A stretch of DNA of 64,000 bases from Eriocheir sinensis (lineage: Eukaryota; Arthropoda; Malacostraca; Decapoda; Varunidae), in the NCBI RefSeq assembly GCF_024679095.1, contig NW_026111283.1:62001-126000 (forward strand), given 5' to 3'. Position 1 is the first letter of the stretch, and each line of letters begins with the position of its first letter. Positions 14,063 through 28,699 of this stretch are shown piece by piece. A model generated the notes under the pieces. It saw only the letters and a list, made by a program, of their open reading frames with translations. It searched no databases and was not told the origin of the DNA. The position numbers were made by a program, and so were the translations under genes.

Positions 14063-15384
14063 ATTTTGTATATCTATTTTTATACGTATTTACTTAATTT
14101 ATGTGTATTTTGTATATATATTTTTATAGAAATCTACGTTATTTTATGTGTATTCGTATATTTATTTTGAAACAAATTAACATTGTTTTATATGTATTTT
14201 TGCATATCTCTTTAAATACAAGTTTACCTTATTGTATGTGCATTTTGTATATTTACTTCAATACAAATTTAAATATTTTATGTGTATTTTGGTATATATA
14301 TTTTTATAAGAAATGCGCTATATGATGGGAATTTTGCATCTTTATTTTCATACAAATTTACATTATTTTATTAATATTCGGTGTATTTATTTTGATACGA
14401 TTTCACATTATTCTATTTGTTTTTTGTATATATTTTTTATACATATTTACATTGTTTAATGTGTATCTTGCATATATATTTCATACAAATTTATTATCTA
14501 TTATTTATTTTCATACAAATACACATTCTTTTTATGATATTTTGTTTATTTATTTTGACACGAATTTACCTAGATATGTATTTTGTATATATATTTTTAT
14601 ACGTATTTACATAATTTCATGTGTATTTTGTATATATATTTCTATAGAAATCTACGTTATTTTATGTGTATTCGTATATATATTTTGAAACACATTTACT
14701 TTATTTTATATGTATTTTTGAATATCTCTTTCAATACATATTTACCTTACTGTATATGCATTTTTTATATTTATTTCAATACAAATTTAAATATTTTATT
14801 TGTATTTTGGTATATATATTTAAAAAATGCGCTATTTTTAATAGAATTTTGCATCTTTCTTTTCATACATATTTACATTATTTTATTGATATTCTGTGTA
14901 TTTATCTTGATAGGATTTTACATTATTCTATTTCTTTTTTGTATATATTTTTTTTATACACATTTACATTATTTAATGAGTATCTTGCATATATATTTTA
15001 TACAAATTTACGTTATTTTAAGTGTATTTGTTTATATATTTTCATTCAAATTTACATTATTCTATGTGTATTTTGTATATGTATTTCAATACAAATTTAC
15101 CTAATTTTATGTATTTTGTATATTTCTTTTCATTCAAATTTTAAATATTTTTGTGTATTTTTGTATATAGTTTTATACAAATTTAGGTTATTTTATGTAC
15201 GCATTTACTTCATTTAATGTGTGTTTTGCATATATATTTTATGCAAATTTACGTTATTTTATGTGCATTTTTGTACATATATTTTTTTAGAAATTTGCGT
15301 TAATTTATGTGTATTTGTATATGTTTTCTCATACAAATTTACATTATTTTATTGCTATTTTGTTTATTTATTTTGATACGAATG
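14063..15384 (+). repeat. Satellite block, T-rich strand on plus
   Basis: 14063-14800 has the landmark order of the (inverted) 28.0-28.65 kb region, with GGTATATA near 14290. It is joined to 14802-15384, the second copy of 1-590. Several homopolymer runs are shorter than in the 1-590 copy. Confidence 0.82.
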
Positions 15385-17373
15385 AAAATAGATATACAAA
15401 ATATACATAAAATAAACTAAATTTGTATTGAAATATATATACAAAATACATAAAATAATGTAAATTTGTATCAAAATATTTTAACAGATGCGCATAAAAT
15501 AACGTAAATTGTTTTAAAATATACATATACACATTAAATAATGTAAATATGTATAAAAATATATACAAAACACAAATAGATTAATGTAAAATCGTATCAA
15601 AATAAATACAGAATATTAATAAAACAATGTAAATTTGTATAAAAAAGATGCAAAATACCCATTAAATAACGCATTTTTATAAAAATATATATACCAAAAT
15701 ACACATGAAAAATTAATTTGTATTAAAATAAATATACAAAATACACATACAATAAGGTAAATCTGTATTGAAATAGATATGCAAAATACATATAAAACAA
15801 TGTAAATTTGTTTCAAAATATATATACGAATACTCATAAAATAACGTAGATTTGTATAAAAATATATATACAAAATACACATAAAATGATGTAAATACGT
15901 ATAAGAAAATGTATACAAAATACACATAAAATAATGTAAATTCGTATCAAAATAAATAAACAAAATAATAAAAGAATGTGTATTTATATAAATATAAATA
16001 TACAAAATACACATAAAATAACGTAAATTTGTATAAAACTATATACAAAAGCACACAGAAGTTATTAAATTCGTATGAAAATATATATACAAAATACAGA
16101 TAAAATAAGCTAAATTTGAATTGAAATGTATATATAAAATACATAAAATAATGTAAATTTGTATCAAAATATTTATAAAATACATATAATAACGTAAATT
16201 TGTTTAAAATATATAAACAAAATACACATTCAGTAATGTAAATACGTATAAGAAATATGCAAAATACACATATAATCATGTAATTCGTATCAAACTAAAT
16301 AAACAAAATATCAATAAAATAGTGTAAATTTGTGAGAAAACATATACAAATACATATAAAATAACGCTAATTTCCATAAAATATACGTCCAAAATGAACG
16401 AAAATAAAGTAACTTTGGATAAAAATATATATATAAAACACACATTAAATAATGTAAATGCGTACATAAAATAACCTAAATTTGTATAAAACTATATACA
16501 AAAATACCCAAAAATAATTTAAATTTGTATGAAAAGAAATATACAAAATACACATAAAATTAGGTTAATTTGTATTGAAATACATATACAAAATTCATAT
16601 AAAATAATGTAAATTTGAAAGAAAATATATAAACAAATACACATATAATAACGTAAATTTGTATGAAATATATATTCAAAATACACATTAAATATGTAAA
16701 TATGTATAAAAAAAATATATACAAAACACAAATAGTATAATGTAAAATCGTATCAAAATATATACTCAGAATATTAATAAAATAATGTAAATTTGTATGA
16801 AAATTAAGATACAAAATACCTATAAAATACCGCATTTTTTATAAAATTATTGATACCAAAATACACATAAAATATTTGAATTTGTATTAAAATAAATATA
16901 CAAAATGCACATACAATAAGGTAAATTTGTATTGAAATAGATATGCAAAATACATATAAAATAATGTAAATTTGTTTTAAAATATATATGCGAATACACA
17001 TAAAATAACGTAGATTTCTTTATGAATACATATACAAAATACACATAATATTAAGTAAATACGTTTAAAAAAATGTATACAAAATACACATAAAATAATG
17101 TAAATTCGTATAAATGTAAATAAACAATATACCAATAAAAGAATGTGTATTTGTATAAATATAAATATACAAAATGCACATAAAATAACGTAAATTTATA
17201 TAAATCTATATACATAAAATAACGCAAAATTCTATAGAAATATATGTACAAAAATGAACATAAAATAAATTTGCATAAAAATATATATACAAAACACACT
17301 TTAGATAATGTAAATGAGTATAAAAATATGTATACAAAATACCTACGAAATAATCTAAATTCGTATCGAATTA
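14802..17373 (+). repeat. Duplicated segment A2 (partner 1-2600)
   Basis: Direct copy of 1-2600, including the orientation flip. Net length is 27 bp shorter. All of the shortening is in the first 1.7 kb, as 1-3 base losses, while the last 0.9 kb (16.48-17.37 kb) keeps a constant offset of 14774. Homology ends at ATCGAATTAA. The right flank continues as the inverted M1 module, so this copy looks like the longer native context. Confidence 0.88.
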
Positions 17374-19512
17374 AACTAAGAAAATATCAATAAAATAATG
17401 TAATTTTGAATGAAAATATATATACAAAATACACATAAAATAACCTAAATACAAATACAAATATACACATAAAATAATTTAAAATTGAATGAAATAAATA
17501 TACAAAATAAACATAAAATAAGGTAAATTTGTAATGAAATATATGAAAAAATACACATAAAATAATATAAATTTGTATGAAAATATATATACAAATTCAC
17601 ATTAAATAACATGAATTTGTATAAAATTTGTATCAAAATATATACTTATACACACAATAAAATAACGTAATTTTTTTATGAAAATGTATATACAAAATAC
17701 ACATCAAATAATTTAAACACGTAGAAAAATATATATACAAAAAACACATAAAATAATGTAAATTTGTATGAAAATATATAAACAAATACACATATATAAT
17801 GTAAATTTGGATAAAATATATATACAAAATGAACATTAAATAATGTAAATATGTATAAAAAAAATATACAAAATACACATAGAATAATGTTAAATCGTAT
17901 CAAAATAAATAAAGAGAATATCAATAAAATAATGTAAATTTGTATGAAAATAAAGATGCAAAATATCCATATAATAACGCATATTTGCATAAAAATATAT
18001 ATACAAAAATGCATATAAAATAGTTAAATTTGTATTAAAATAAATATACAAAATGCACGTACAATAAAGTAAATTGGTATTGAAATAGATATGCAAAATA
18101 CACATCAATAATGTAAATTTGTATCAAAATATATATACGAATACTCATAAAATAGAGTAAATTTCTATAAAAATATACATACAAAATAGGTATACAAAAT
18201 ACACATATAACTAGTTAAATTTGTATTTAAATACATGTACAAAAAAACACATAAAATAATGTAGATTTGTATGAAATGAAAACAAATACATTTTATATAA
18301 AATATATATACAAAATACACATAGAATAATGTAAAATCATATTAAAATAAATACACAGAATATCAATAAAATAATGTAAATTTGTATGAAAATAAAGATG
18401 CAAAATACCCATAAAATAAAGCATATTTTTATAAAAATACATATACAAAAATACACATAGATTAATCAAATATGTATTAAAATTAATATATAAAATGTAC
18501 ATTCAACAAGGTAAATTTGTATTGAAAAAATATGCAAAATACACATAAAACAATGTAAATTTGTCTCAAAATATATATACGAATACACATAAAATAACGC
18601 AGATTTCTATAGAAATATATATACAAAATACACTTGAAATAATGTAAATACGTATAAAAATATATATAAAAAATACACATTAAATAATGTTAATTCGTGT
18701 CAAAATAAATAAACAAAATATCATGAAAAGAATGTGTATTTGTATGAAAATAGATATACAAAATACACATAAAATAACCTAAATTTGTATAAAACTATAT
18801 ACAAAAATACACAAAAATAATTTAAACTTGTATGAAAATAAATATACAAAAAACATATAAAAATAGGTAAATTTGTATTGAAATACATATACAAAATACA
18901 CATAAAATAATGTAAATTTGAATGAAAATATATAAACATATAGACTTAAAATAACGTAAATTTGTATCAAATATATATACAAAAAAAAATTAAATAATGT
19001 AAATATGTATATAAAATATATACAAAACACAAATAAAATATTGTAAAATCGTATCAAAATAAATACAGAAAATATTAATAAAATAATGTAAATTTGTATG
19101 AAAATTAAGATGCAAAATACCCATAAAATAACGCATTTTTTTTAAAAATATATATACGAAAAAACATAAAATATTTGATTTTGTATTAAAATAAATAGAT
19201 ATACAAAATACACATAAAATAAGCTAAGTTTGAATTGAAATATATATACAAAATACATAAAATAATGTAAATTTGTATCAAAATACTTATACAAATACAC
19301 ATATAATAACGTAAATTTCTATCAAAAAATATAAACAAAATACACATTAAATAATGTAAATACGTATAAAAAAATGTAAAAAATACACAAATAATCATGT
19401 AATTCGTATCAAAATAAATAGACAAAATACCAATAAAATAATGTAAATTTCTATGAGAAAACATATACAAAATACACATAAATAACGCAAATATCAATAA
19501 AAATATATATAA
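15385..19512 (-). repeat. Satellite block (module M1 inverted), T-rich strand on minus
   Basis: About 92 monomers. Read on the minus strand it follows the order of 51079-55662 over its whole length and of 6238-10.05 kb over most of it. Together with the next block it forms an arm of 4-5 kb of a large inverted repeat. Confidence 0.86.
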
Positions 19513-20048
19513 TATAATATATTTTTATACATATTTAAAATATTTAATGTATATTTTGTATATATATATTTTATCCAAATTTACGTGATTTTATATGTAT
19601 TTGTTTATATATTTTCATACAAATTTACATTATTTTATGTGAGTTTTGTATATGTATTTCAATACAAATTTGCCTAAATTTATGTGTATTTTGCATATCT
19701 ATTTTCAAACAAATTTAAATTATTTTTGTGTATTTTTGTATATATTTTTATACAAATTTTAGTTATTTTATTTGTTTTTTTATATAAATTTTCCTACAAA
19801 TATACATTCTTTTATTGGAATTTTGTGTATTTAATTTTTTACGAATTTACATTATTTTGTGTATTTTGTATATATATTTTTCTTCGTATTTAAACTATTT
19901 TATGTGTATTTTATATATACATTTTCATAAAAATTTACGTTATTTTATTGTGTGTATTCGTATTTATTTTGAAACAAATTTTATACAAATTCATGTTATT
20001 TTATGTGTATTTTTATATATATTTTCATAGATATTTATATTATTTTAT
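19513..20048 (+). repeat. Short satellite block, inverted tail of module M2
   Basis: Twelve monomers that are the reverse complement relatives of about 5730-6237, including the flip through ATATATAATATAATATAT at its left end. It extends the inverted-repeat arm that starts at 15385. Confidence 0.84.
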
Positions 20049-20581
20049 AATAAAACAATGTAAATTTGTATGAAAATAAAGATGCAAAATACCCATTAAA
20101 TAACGCATTTTTTTTTTAAATATATATATCAAAATACACATGAAAAAAATAATTTGTATTAAAATAAATATACAAAATACACATTCAATAAGGTAAATCT
20201 GTATTGAAATAGATATGCAAAATACATATAAAACAATGTAAATTTGTTTCAAAATATATATACGAATACACATAAAATAACGTAGATTTGTATAAAAATA
20301 TATATACAAAATACACATAAAATGAAGTAAATACGTATAAGAAAATGTATACAAAATACACATAAAATAATGTAAATTCGTATCAAAATAAATAAACAAA
20401 ATACCAATAAAAGAATGTGTATTTGTATAAATATAAATATACAAAATACACATAAAATAACGTAAATTTGTATAAAACTATACAAAAATACACAGAAGTA
20501 ATTAAATTCGTATGAAAATAGATATACAAAATACAGATAAAATAAGCTAAATTTGAATTGAAATGTATATACAAAATACAA
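20049..20581 (-). repeat. Short satellite block, T-rich strand on minus
   Basis: Twelve monomers close to about 820-1360 and 15620-16140, with a TATCAAAATACACATG landmark near 20128. The last monomers, from 20547 on, are the left end of the 10.5-kb tandem duplication. Confidence 0.82.
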
Positions 20582-21205
20582 TATTTTATGTGAATATTTG
20601 TATTTAGGTTATTTTATGTGTTTTTTGTATATATATTTTCATCCAAAATTACATTATTTTATTGGTATTTTCTTAATTTAATTCGATACGAATTTAGATT
20701 ATTTCATAGGTATTTTCTATACATACTTTTATACTCATTTACATTATCTAATGTGTGTTTTGTATATATATTTATGCAAATTTATTTATGTTCATTTTTG
20801 TACATATATTTTTATAGAAATTTGCGTTATTTTATGTATATAGTTTTATATAAATTTACGTTATTTTATGTGCATTTTGTATATTTATATTTATACAAAT
20901 ACACATTCTTTTATTGGTATATTGTTTATATACATTTATACGAATTTATATTATTTTATGTGTATTTTGTATACATTTTTTTATACGTATTTACTTGATG
21001 TTATGTGTATTTTGTATATGTATTTTTATAGAAATCTACGTTATTTTATGTGTAATCGTATATATATTTTGAAACAAATTTACATTATTTTATATGTATT
21101 TTGCATATCTATTTCAATACAAATTTACCTTATTGTATGTGCATTTTGTATATTTATTTTAATACAAATTGAAATATTTTATGTGTATTTTGGTATCAAT
21201 AATTT
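20582..21205 (+). repeat. Short satellite block, T-rich strand on plus
   Basis: Fourteen monomers related to about 8300-8945 in module M1, with TTTCATCCAAAATTACATT near 20637 and TTAATTTAATTCGATACG near 20673. It ends right after GGTATCAATAATTTTATAAA. Its tandem twin is 31072-31692. Confidence 0.84.
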
Positions 21206-21444
21206 TATAAAATAACGTAATTTGTATAAAATTATATATACAAAATACACATAAAATGAAGTAAACTCGTATCAAAATAAATAAACAAAATTCTAATAAA
21301 AGAATGTGTATTGTATAAATATAAATATACAAAATACAAATAAAATAACGTAAATTTATATAAAACTATATGCAAAAATACACAGAAGTAATTAAATTTG
21401 TGTGAAAATAGATATACAAAATATGTGTGTATTTTGTATATTTA

Positions 21445-21447
<3 letters not shown>

Positions 21448-21503
<56 letters not shown>
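21448..21503 (+). repeat. (TTA)n microsatellite, copy 1
   Basis: About 18-19 uninterrupted TTA/ATT units inside a short plus-oriented piece (GTGTGTATTTTGTATATTTA) within a minus block. The twin tract at 31982-32021 is five units (15 bp) shorter. Confidence 0.95.
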
Positions 21504-24500
21504 TTGTATATTTAAATTCGCGTCAAAATAAATTAACAAAATATAAATAAAAGAATGTGTATTTGTATGAAAATAGATATACAAAATACACATAAAATAA
21601 CCTAAATTTGTATCAAACTATATACAAAAATACACAAAAATATTTTAAATTTGTATGGAAATAAATATGCAAAATACACATAAAATTAGGTAAATTTGAA
21701 ATGAAATACATACACAAAATACACATAAAATAATGTAAATTTGAATGAAAATACATAAATAAATACACTTAAAATAACGTAAATTTGTATAAAAAAAATA
21801 TGTACAAAACTCAAATAGAATAATGTAAAATCGTATCAAAATAAATACACAGAATATTAATAAAATAATGTAAATTTGTATGAAAATAAAGAAGCAAAAT
21901 CCCCATAAAATAACGCATTTTTTTTATTTATAAAAATATATATACCAAAATACACATCAAAAAATTAGATTTGTATTAAAATAAATATACAAAAAACACA
22001 TACAATAAGGTAAATTTGTATTGAAATAGATATGTAAAAAACATATAAAACAATGTATATTTTTTTCAAAATATATATACGAATACACATAAAATAACGT
22101 AGATTTCTATAAAAATATATATACAAAATACACATAAAATGAAGTAAATACGTATAAAAGAATGTATACAAAATACACATAAAATAATGTAAATTCGTAT
22201 CAAAATACATAAACAAAATTCCAATAAAAGAATGTGTATTTGTATAAATATAAATATACAAAATACACATAAAATAACGTAAATTTATATAAAACTATAT
22301 ACAAAAATACATAGAAGTAATTAAATTCGTATGAAAATAGATATACAAAATACAGATAAAATAAGCTAAATTTTAATTGAAATGTATATACAAAATACAT
22401 AAAAAAATGTAAATTTGTATCAAAATATTTATAAAAATACATATAATAACGTAAATTTGTTTAAAAATATATAAACAAAATACACATTAAGTAATGTAAA
22501 TACGTATAAAAAATATGTACAAAATACACATATAATCATGTAATTCGTATCAAACTAAATAAACAAAATAGCAATAAAATAATGTAAATTTGTATGAGAA
22601 AACATATACAAATACATATAAAATAACGCTAATTTCTATAAAAATATATGTCCAAAAATGAACGTAAAATAAATTAACTTTGGATAAAAATATATATACA
22701 AAGCACAATTTAATTATGTAAATGCGTACATAAAATAACCTAAATTTGTATAAAACTATATACAAAATTACACAAAAATAATTTAAATTTGTATGAAAAG
22801 AAATATACAAAATACACATAAAATTAGGTTAATTTCTATTGAAATACATATACAAAATACACATAAAATAATGTAAATTTGAAAGAAAATACATAAACAA
22901 ATACACATAATAACGTAAATTTGTATGAAATATATATACAAAATACACATTAAATAATGTAAATATGTATAAAAAAATATATACAAAACACAAATAGAAT
23001 AATGTAAAATTGTATCAAAATATATACACAGAATATTAATAAAATAATGTAAATTTGTATGAAAATTAAGATGCAAAATACCTATAAAATAACGCATTTT
23101 TTATAAAATTATTGATGTCAAAATACACATAAAATATTTGAATTTGTATAAAAATAAATATACAAATATATATGCGAATACACATAAAATAACGTAGATT
23201 TCTATAAAAATACATATACAAAATACACATGAAATTAAGTAAATACGTATAAAAAAATGTATACAAAATACACATAAAATAATGTAAATTCGTATGAATA
23301 TAAATAAACAATATAGCAATACAAGAATGTGTATTTGTATAAATATAAATATACAAAATGCACATAAATAACGTAAATTTATATAAAACTCTATACATAA
23401 AATAACGATAATTTCTATAAAAATATATGTACAAAAATGGACATAAAATAAATTTGCATAAAAATATATATACAAAACACACATTAGATAATGTAAATGA
23501 GTATAAAAATATGTATACAAAATACCTATGAAATAATCTAAATTCGTATCGAATTAAATTAAGAAAATACCAATATAATAATGTAACTTTGGATGAAAAT
23601 AAATATACAAAATACACATAAAATAACCTAAATACAAATACAAATCTACACATAAAATAATTTAAAATTGAATGAAATAAATTTACAAAATAAACATAAA
23701 ATAAGGTAGATTTGTAATGAAATATATGAAAAAACACACATAAAATAATATAAATTTGTATGAACATATATATACAAATACATATTAAATAACATGAATT
23801 TGTATAAAAATTGTAACAAAATATATACGAATACACACAATAAAATAACGTAATTTTTTTATGAAAATGTATATACAAAATACACATAAAATAATGTAGA
23901 TTTGTATAAAAATATATAAACAAATACACATAAAATAATGTAAATTTGGATAAAATATATATACAAAATAAACCTTAAATAATGTAAATATGTATAAAAA
24001 ATATATACAAAATACACATAGAATAATGTTAAATCGTATCAAAATAAATAAAGAGAATATCAATAAAATAATGTAAATTTGTATGAAAATAAAGCTGCAA
24101 AATATCCATATAATAACGCATATTTGCATAAAAATATATATACAAAAATACATATAAAATAATTAAATTTGTATTAAAATAAATATACAAAATGCACGTA
24201 CAATAAAGAAAATTTGTATTGAAATAGATATGCAAAATACACATCAATAATGTAAATTTGTATCAAAATATATATACGAATACTCATAAAATAGAGTAAA
24301 TTTCTATGAAAATATACATACAAAATAGATATACAAAATACACATATAACTAGTTAAATTTGTATTTAAATACATGTACAAAAAACACATAAAATAATGT
24401 AGATTTGTATGAAATGAAAACAAATACTTTTTATATAAAATATATATTCAAAATACACATAGAATAATGTAAAATCATACCAAATAAATACACAGAATAT

Positions 24501-25727
24501 CAATAAAATAATGTAAATTTGTATGAAAATAAAGATGCAAAATACCCATAAAATAAAGCATATTTTTATAAAAATACATACACAAAAATACACATAGATT
24601 AATCAAATTTGTATTAAAATTAAAATACAAAATGCACATATAATAATGTAAATTTGTATTGAAAAAATATGCAAAATACATATAAAACAATGTAAATTTG
24701 TTTCAAAATATATCTACGAATACATATAAAATAACGTAGATTTCTATAGAAATATATATACAAAATACACTTGAAATAATGTAAATACGTATAAAAATAT
24801 ATATACAAAATACACATTAAATAATGTTAATTCGTGTCAAAATAAATAAAAAAATATCACGAAAAGAATTTGTATTTGTATAAAAATAGATATACAAAAT
24901 ACACATAAAATAACCTAAATTTGTATAAAACTATATACAAAAATAAACAAAAATAATTTAAACTTGTATGAAAATAAATATACAAAAAACATAATATTAG
25001 GTAAATTTGTATTGAAATACATATACAAAATACACATAAAATAATGTGTATTTGAATGAAAATATATAAACATATAGACTTAAAATAACGTAAATTTGTA
25101 TCAAATATATATACAAAAAACACATTAAATAATGTAAATATGTATAAAAAAATATATACAAAACACAAATAAAATAATGTAAAATCGTATCAAAATAAAT
25201 ACAGAAAATATTAATAAAATAATGTAAATTTGTATGAAAATTAAGATGCATAATACCCATAAAATAACGCATTTTTTTTATAAAAATATATATACGAAAA
25301 AACATAAAATATTTGATTTTGTATTAAAATAAATAGATATACAAAATACACATAAAATAAGCTAAATTAAATGAAAAATATATACAAAATACAAATAGAA
25401 TAATGTAAAATCGTATCAAAATAAATACACAGAATATCAATAAAATAATGTAATTTTGTATGAAAATAAAGATGCAAAATACCCATAAAATAATGCATAT
25501 TTTTTTAAAAATACATATACAAAAATACACATAGAATAATTAAATTTGTATTAAAATTAATATACAAAATGCACGTACAATAAGGTAAATTTGTATTGAA
25601 AAAAATACAAAATGCACATTAAAGCGTAAATTTTTTTAAAAATCTATATACGAATACACATAAAATAACGTAGATTTCTATAGAAATATATATACAAAAT
25701 ACACATGAAATGATGTAAATACGTATA

Positions 25728-25872
<145 letters not shown>

Positions 25873-26812
25873 CATTAAATAATTTAAATTCTCGTCAAAA
25901 TAAATAAACAAAATATCAATAAAAGAATGTGTATTTGAATGAAAATAGATATACAAAATACTCATAAAATAACCTAAGTTTGTATAAAACTATATACAAA
26001 AATACACAAAAATAGTTTAAATTTGTATGAAAATGTGAATATGTATTTGGATAAATATAAATATAAAAAATACACATAGAAAATAAACATAAAATAAGGT
26101 AGATTTGTAAAAAAATATATGTACAAAATACACATAAAATAATGTAAATTTATATAAAAAATATATATACAAATACACATAAAATACCATGAATTTGTAT
26201 AAAAATATATATTCAAAATAAATATTAAATAATGTAAAAGCGTATAAAAATATATATACAAAGTACATATAAAATAGTGTAAATTCGTATCAATATAAAT
26301 CAACAAAACACCAATAAAATAATATATATTTGAATGAAAATAAATTTACAAAATACACATAACATAACTAAAATTTGTATTAAAATATATACAAAAATAC
26401 ATAGAAATAATTTGAGTTTGTATGAAAATAGATATACAAAATACATATAAAACTAGGTAAATTTCTTTTGAAATGTATATACAAAATACCCATAAAATAT
26501 TGTAAATTTGTGTCAAAATATATAAACAAATACACATAAAATAACGTAAATTTGTATGAAAAAAATATACAAAATACACATAGAATAATGTCTATTCGTA
26601 TCAAAATGAATGAGCAGAATATCAATAAAATAATGTAAATTTGTATGAAAATAAAGATGCAAAATATCCAAAAAATAATGCATATGTTTATAAAAATACA
26701 GATACAAAAATACACATCGAATAATTAAATTTGTATTAAAATTAATATACAAAATGCGTATATAATAAGGTAGATTTGTATTGAAAAAATATGCAACATA
26801 CACGTTTACTAA

Positions 26813-26900
26813 TACAAATTTATATTATTTTATTGGTATTTTGTTTATTTATTTGATACGAATTACTATGATTATATGTATTTTGTACATATTTTTAAAC
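26813..26900 (+). repeat. Two-monomer plus-oriented island
   Basis: About 88 bp between a J2 junction at 26791 and TTTTTAAACATAAAATAACG near 26895, where the array flips back to minus. It differs from its twin 37342-37430 by a few bases, such as TTACTATG here against TTACATG there. Confidence 0.8.
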
Positions 26901-27175
26901 ATAAAATAACGTAAATTTGTATGAAAAATATATACAAAATACACATAGAATAATGTCAATTCGTATCAAAATGAATGAGAAGAATATCAATAAAATAATG
27001 TAAATTTGTATGAAAATAAAGATGCAAAATACCTAAAAAATAAAGCATATGTTTATAAAAATACAGATACAAAAATACACTTCGAATAATTAAATTTGTA
27101 TTAAAATTAATATACAAAATGCGTATATAATAAGGTAAATTTGTATTGAAAAAATATGCAACATACACGTTTACT
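26901..27175 (-). repeat. Short minus block, near duplicate of the preceding one
   Basis: Six monomers that repeat about 26535-26812 almost exactly, ending in a second J2 junction at 27156. A local duplication of about 365 bp (J2 at 26791 and at 27156) therefore precedes the 10.5-kb duplication, because both copies of the large unit have it. Confidence 0.84.
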
Positions 27176-27768
27176 CATACAAATTTATATTATTTTATTG
27201 GTATTTTGTTTATTTATTTTGATACGAATTGCATGATTATATGTGTATTTTGTACATATTTTTTTATACGTATTTACATTATATAATGTGTATTTTGTTT
27301 ATATATTTTTATAAAAATTTACGTTATTATATGTGTATTTGTATAAATATTTTGATACAAATTTACTTTATTTCATGTATTTTGTATATATATTTCAATT
27401 CAATTTTAGCTTATTTCTTGTGTATTTTGTATATATTTTCATACAAGTTTAATTACTTCTGTGTATTTTGTATATAGTTTTATATAAATTTACGTTGTTT
27501 TATGTGTATTTTGTATATTTATATTCATACAAATACACATTCTTTTATTGGTATTTTGTTTATTTATTTTGATACGAATTTACATTATTTTATGTGTACA
27601 TTTTTTATATGTATTTACTTAATTTTAAGTGTATTTTGTATAAATATTTTTATAGACATCTACCTTATTTCATGTGTATTCGTATATATTTTTTGAAACA
27701 AATTTACATTGTTTATATGTATTTTTCATATCTATTTTTGTGTATTCTGTATTTATTTTTGTTATACA
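27176..27768 (+). repeat. Short satellite block, T-rich strand on plus
   Basis: Thirteen monomers. The left part matches 11426-11790, and the right end shares the exit junction TTTTTGTTATACATAGAAT with 12578 and 38300. Twin: 37707-38300, offset 10532-10533. Confidence 0.84.
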
Positions 27769-28699
27769 TAGAATAATGTAAAATCGTATCAAAATAAGTA
27801 CACAGAATATCAATAAATTAATTTAAATTTGTATGAAAATAAAGATGCAAAATACCCATAAGATAAAGCATATTTAAAAAAAAAAATACATATACAAAAA
27901 TACACAAAGAATAATTAAATTTGTAATAAATTAATATACAAAATGCACACATACAATAAGGTAGATTTGTATTGAAAAAAAACGCAAAACACAAATAAAA
28001 CAGTGTAAATTTGTTTCAAAATATATATACGAATACACATAAAATAACGTAGATTTCTATACAAAATACACATGAAATTATGTAAATACGTATAAAAATA
28101 TATATATAAAATACATATTAAGTAATGTAAATTCGTGACAAAATAAATATACAAAATATCATGAAAAGAATGTGTATTTGTATGAAAATAAATAATAGAT
28201 AATAAATTTGTATTTAATATATATGCAAGATACATTTAAATAATGTAAATATGTATAAAAAAATATATATACAAAAAACAAATAGAATAATGTAAAATCG
28301 TATCAAAATAAATACACCGAATATTAATAAAATAATGTAAATTTGTATGAAAATAAAGATGCAAAATTCCCATCAAATAGCGCATTTCTTATAAAAATAT
28401 ATATACCAAAATACACATAAAATATTTAAATTTGTATTGAAATAAATATACAAAATGCACATACAATAAGGTAAATTTCTATTGAAAGAGATATGCAAAA
28501 ATACATATAAAACAATGTAAATTTGTTTCAAAATATATATACGAATACACATAAAATAACGTAGATTTCTATAAAAATATATATACAAAATACACATAAA
28601 ATTAAGTAAATACGTATAAAAAATGTAAACAAAATACACATAAAATAATGTAAATTCGAAACAAAATAAATAAACAAAATACCAATAAAAGAATGTATA
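27769..28699 (-). repeat. Satellite block, T-rich strand on minus
   Basis: Twenty-one monomers matching 12579-13500 in direct orientation and 42487-43440 in inverted orientation. Near 28057 one monomer is shortened (TTTCTATACAAAATACACAT), a deletion also present in the twin at 38590 but not at 12870. Confidence 0.84.

Noticed and set aside
14583..15217. Two overlapping frames of 173 and 183 codons on the plus strand
   Set aside because: The frames overlap, have the same low-complexity composition, cross the join between two satellite segments, and are not kept in the duplicate at 1-420. Not coding.
21366..21593. Frame with a poly-asparagine run on the minus strand
   Set aside because: The asparagines are the (TTA)n microsatellite read as AAT, and the flanks are satellite monomers. 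The twin differs by five units.
23066..23929. Longest open frame, 287 codons on the minus strand, apparently a hydrophobic multi-span protein
   Set aside because: It is made of the 15-residue satellite repeat, overlaps other open frames of the same strand in other frames, has no domain, and its twin at about 33.6-34.45 kb is broken by indels. This is what a stop-free 45-nt repeat produces.
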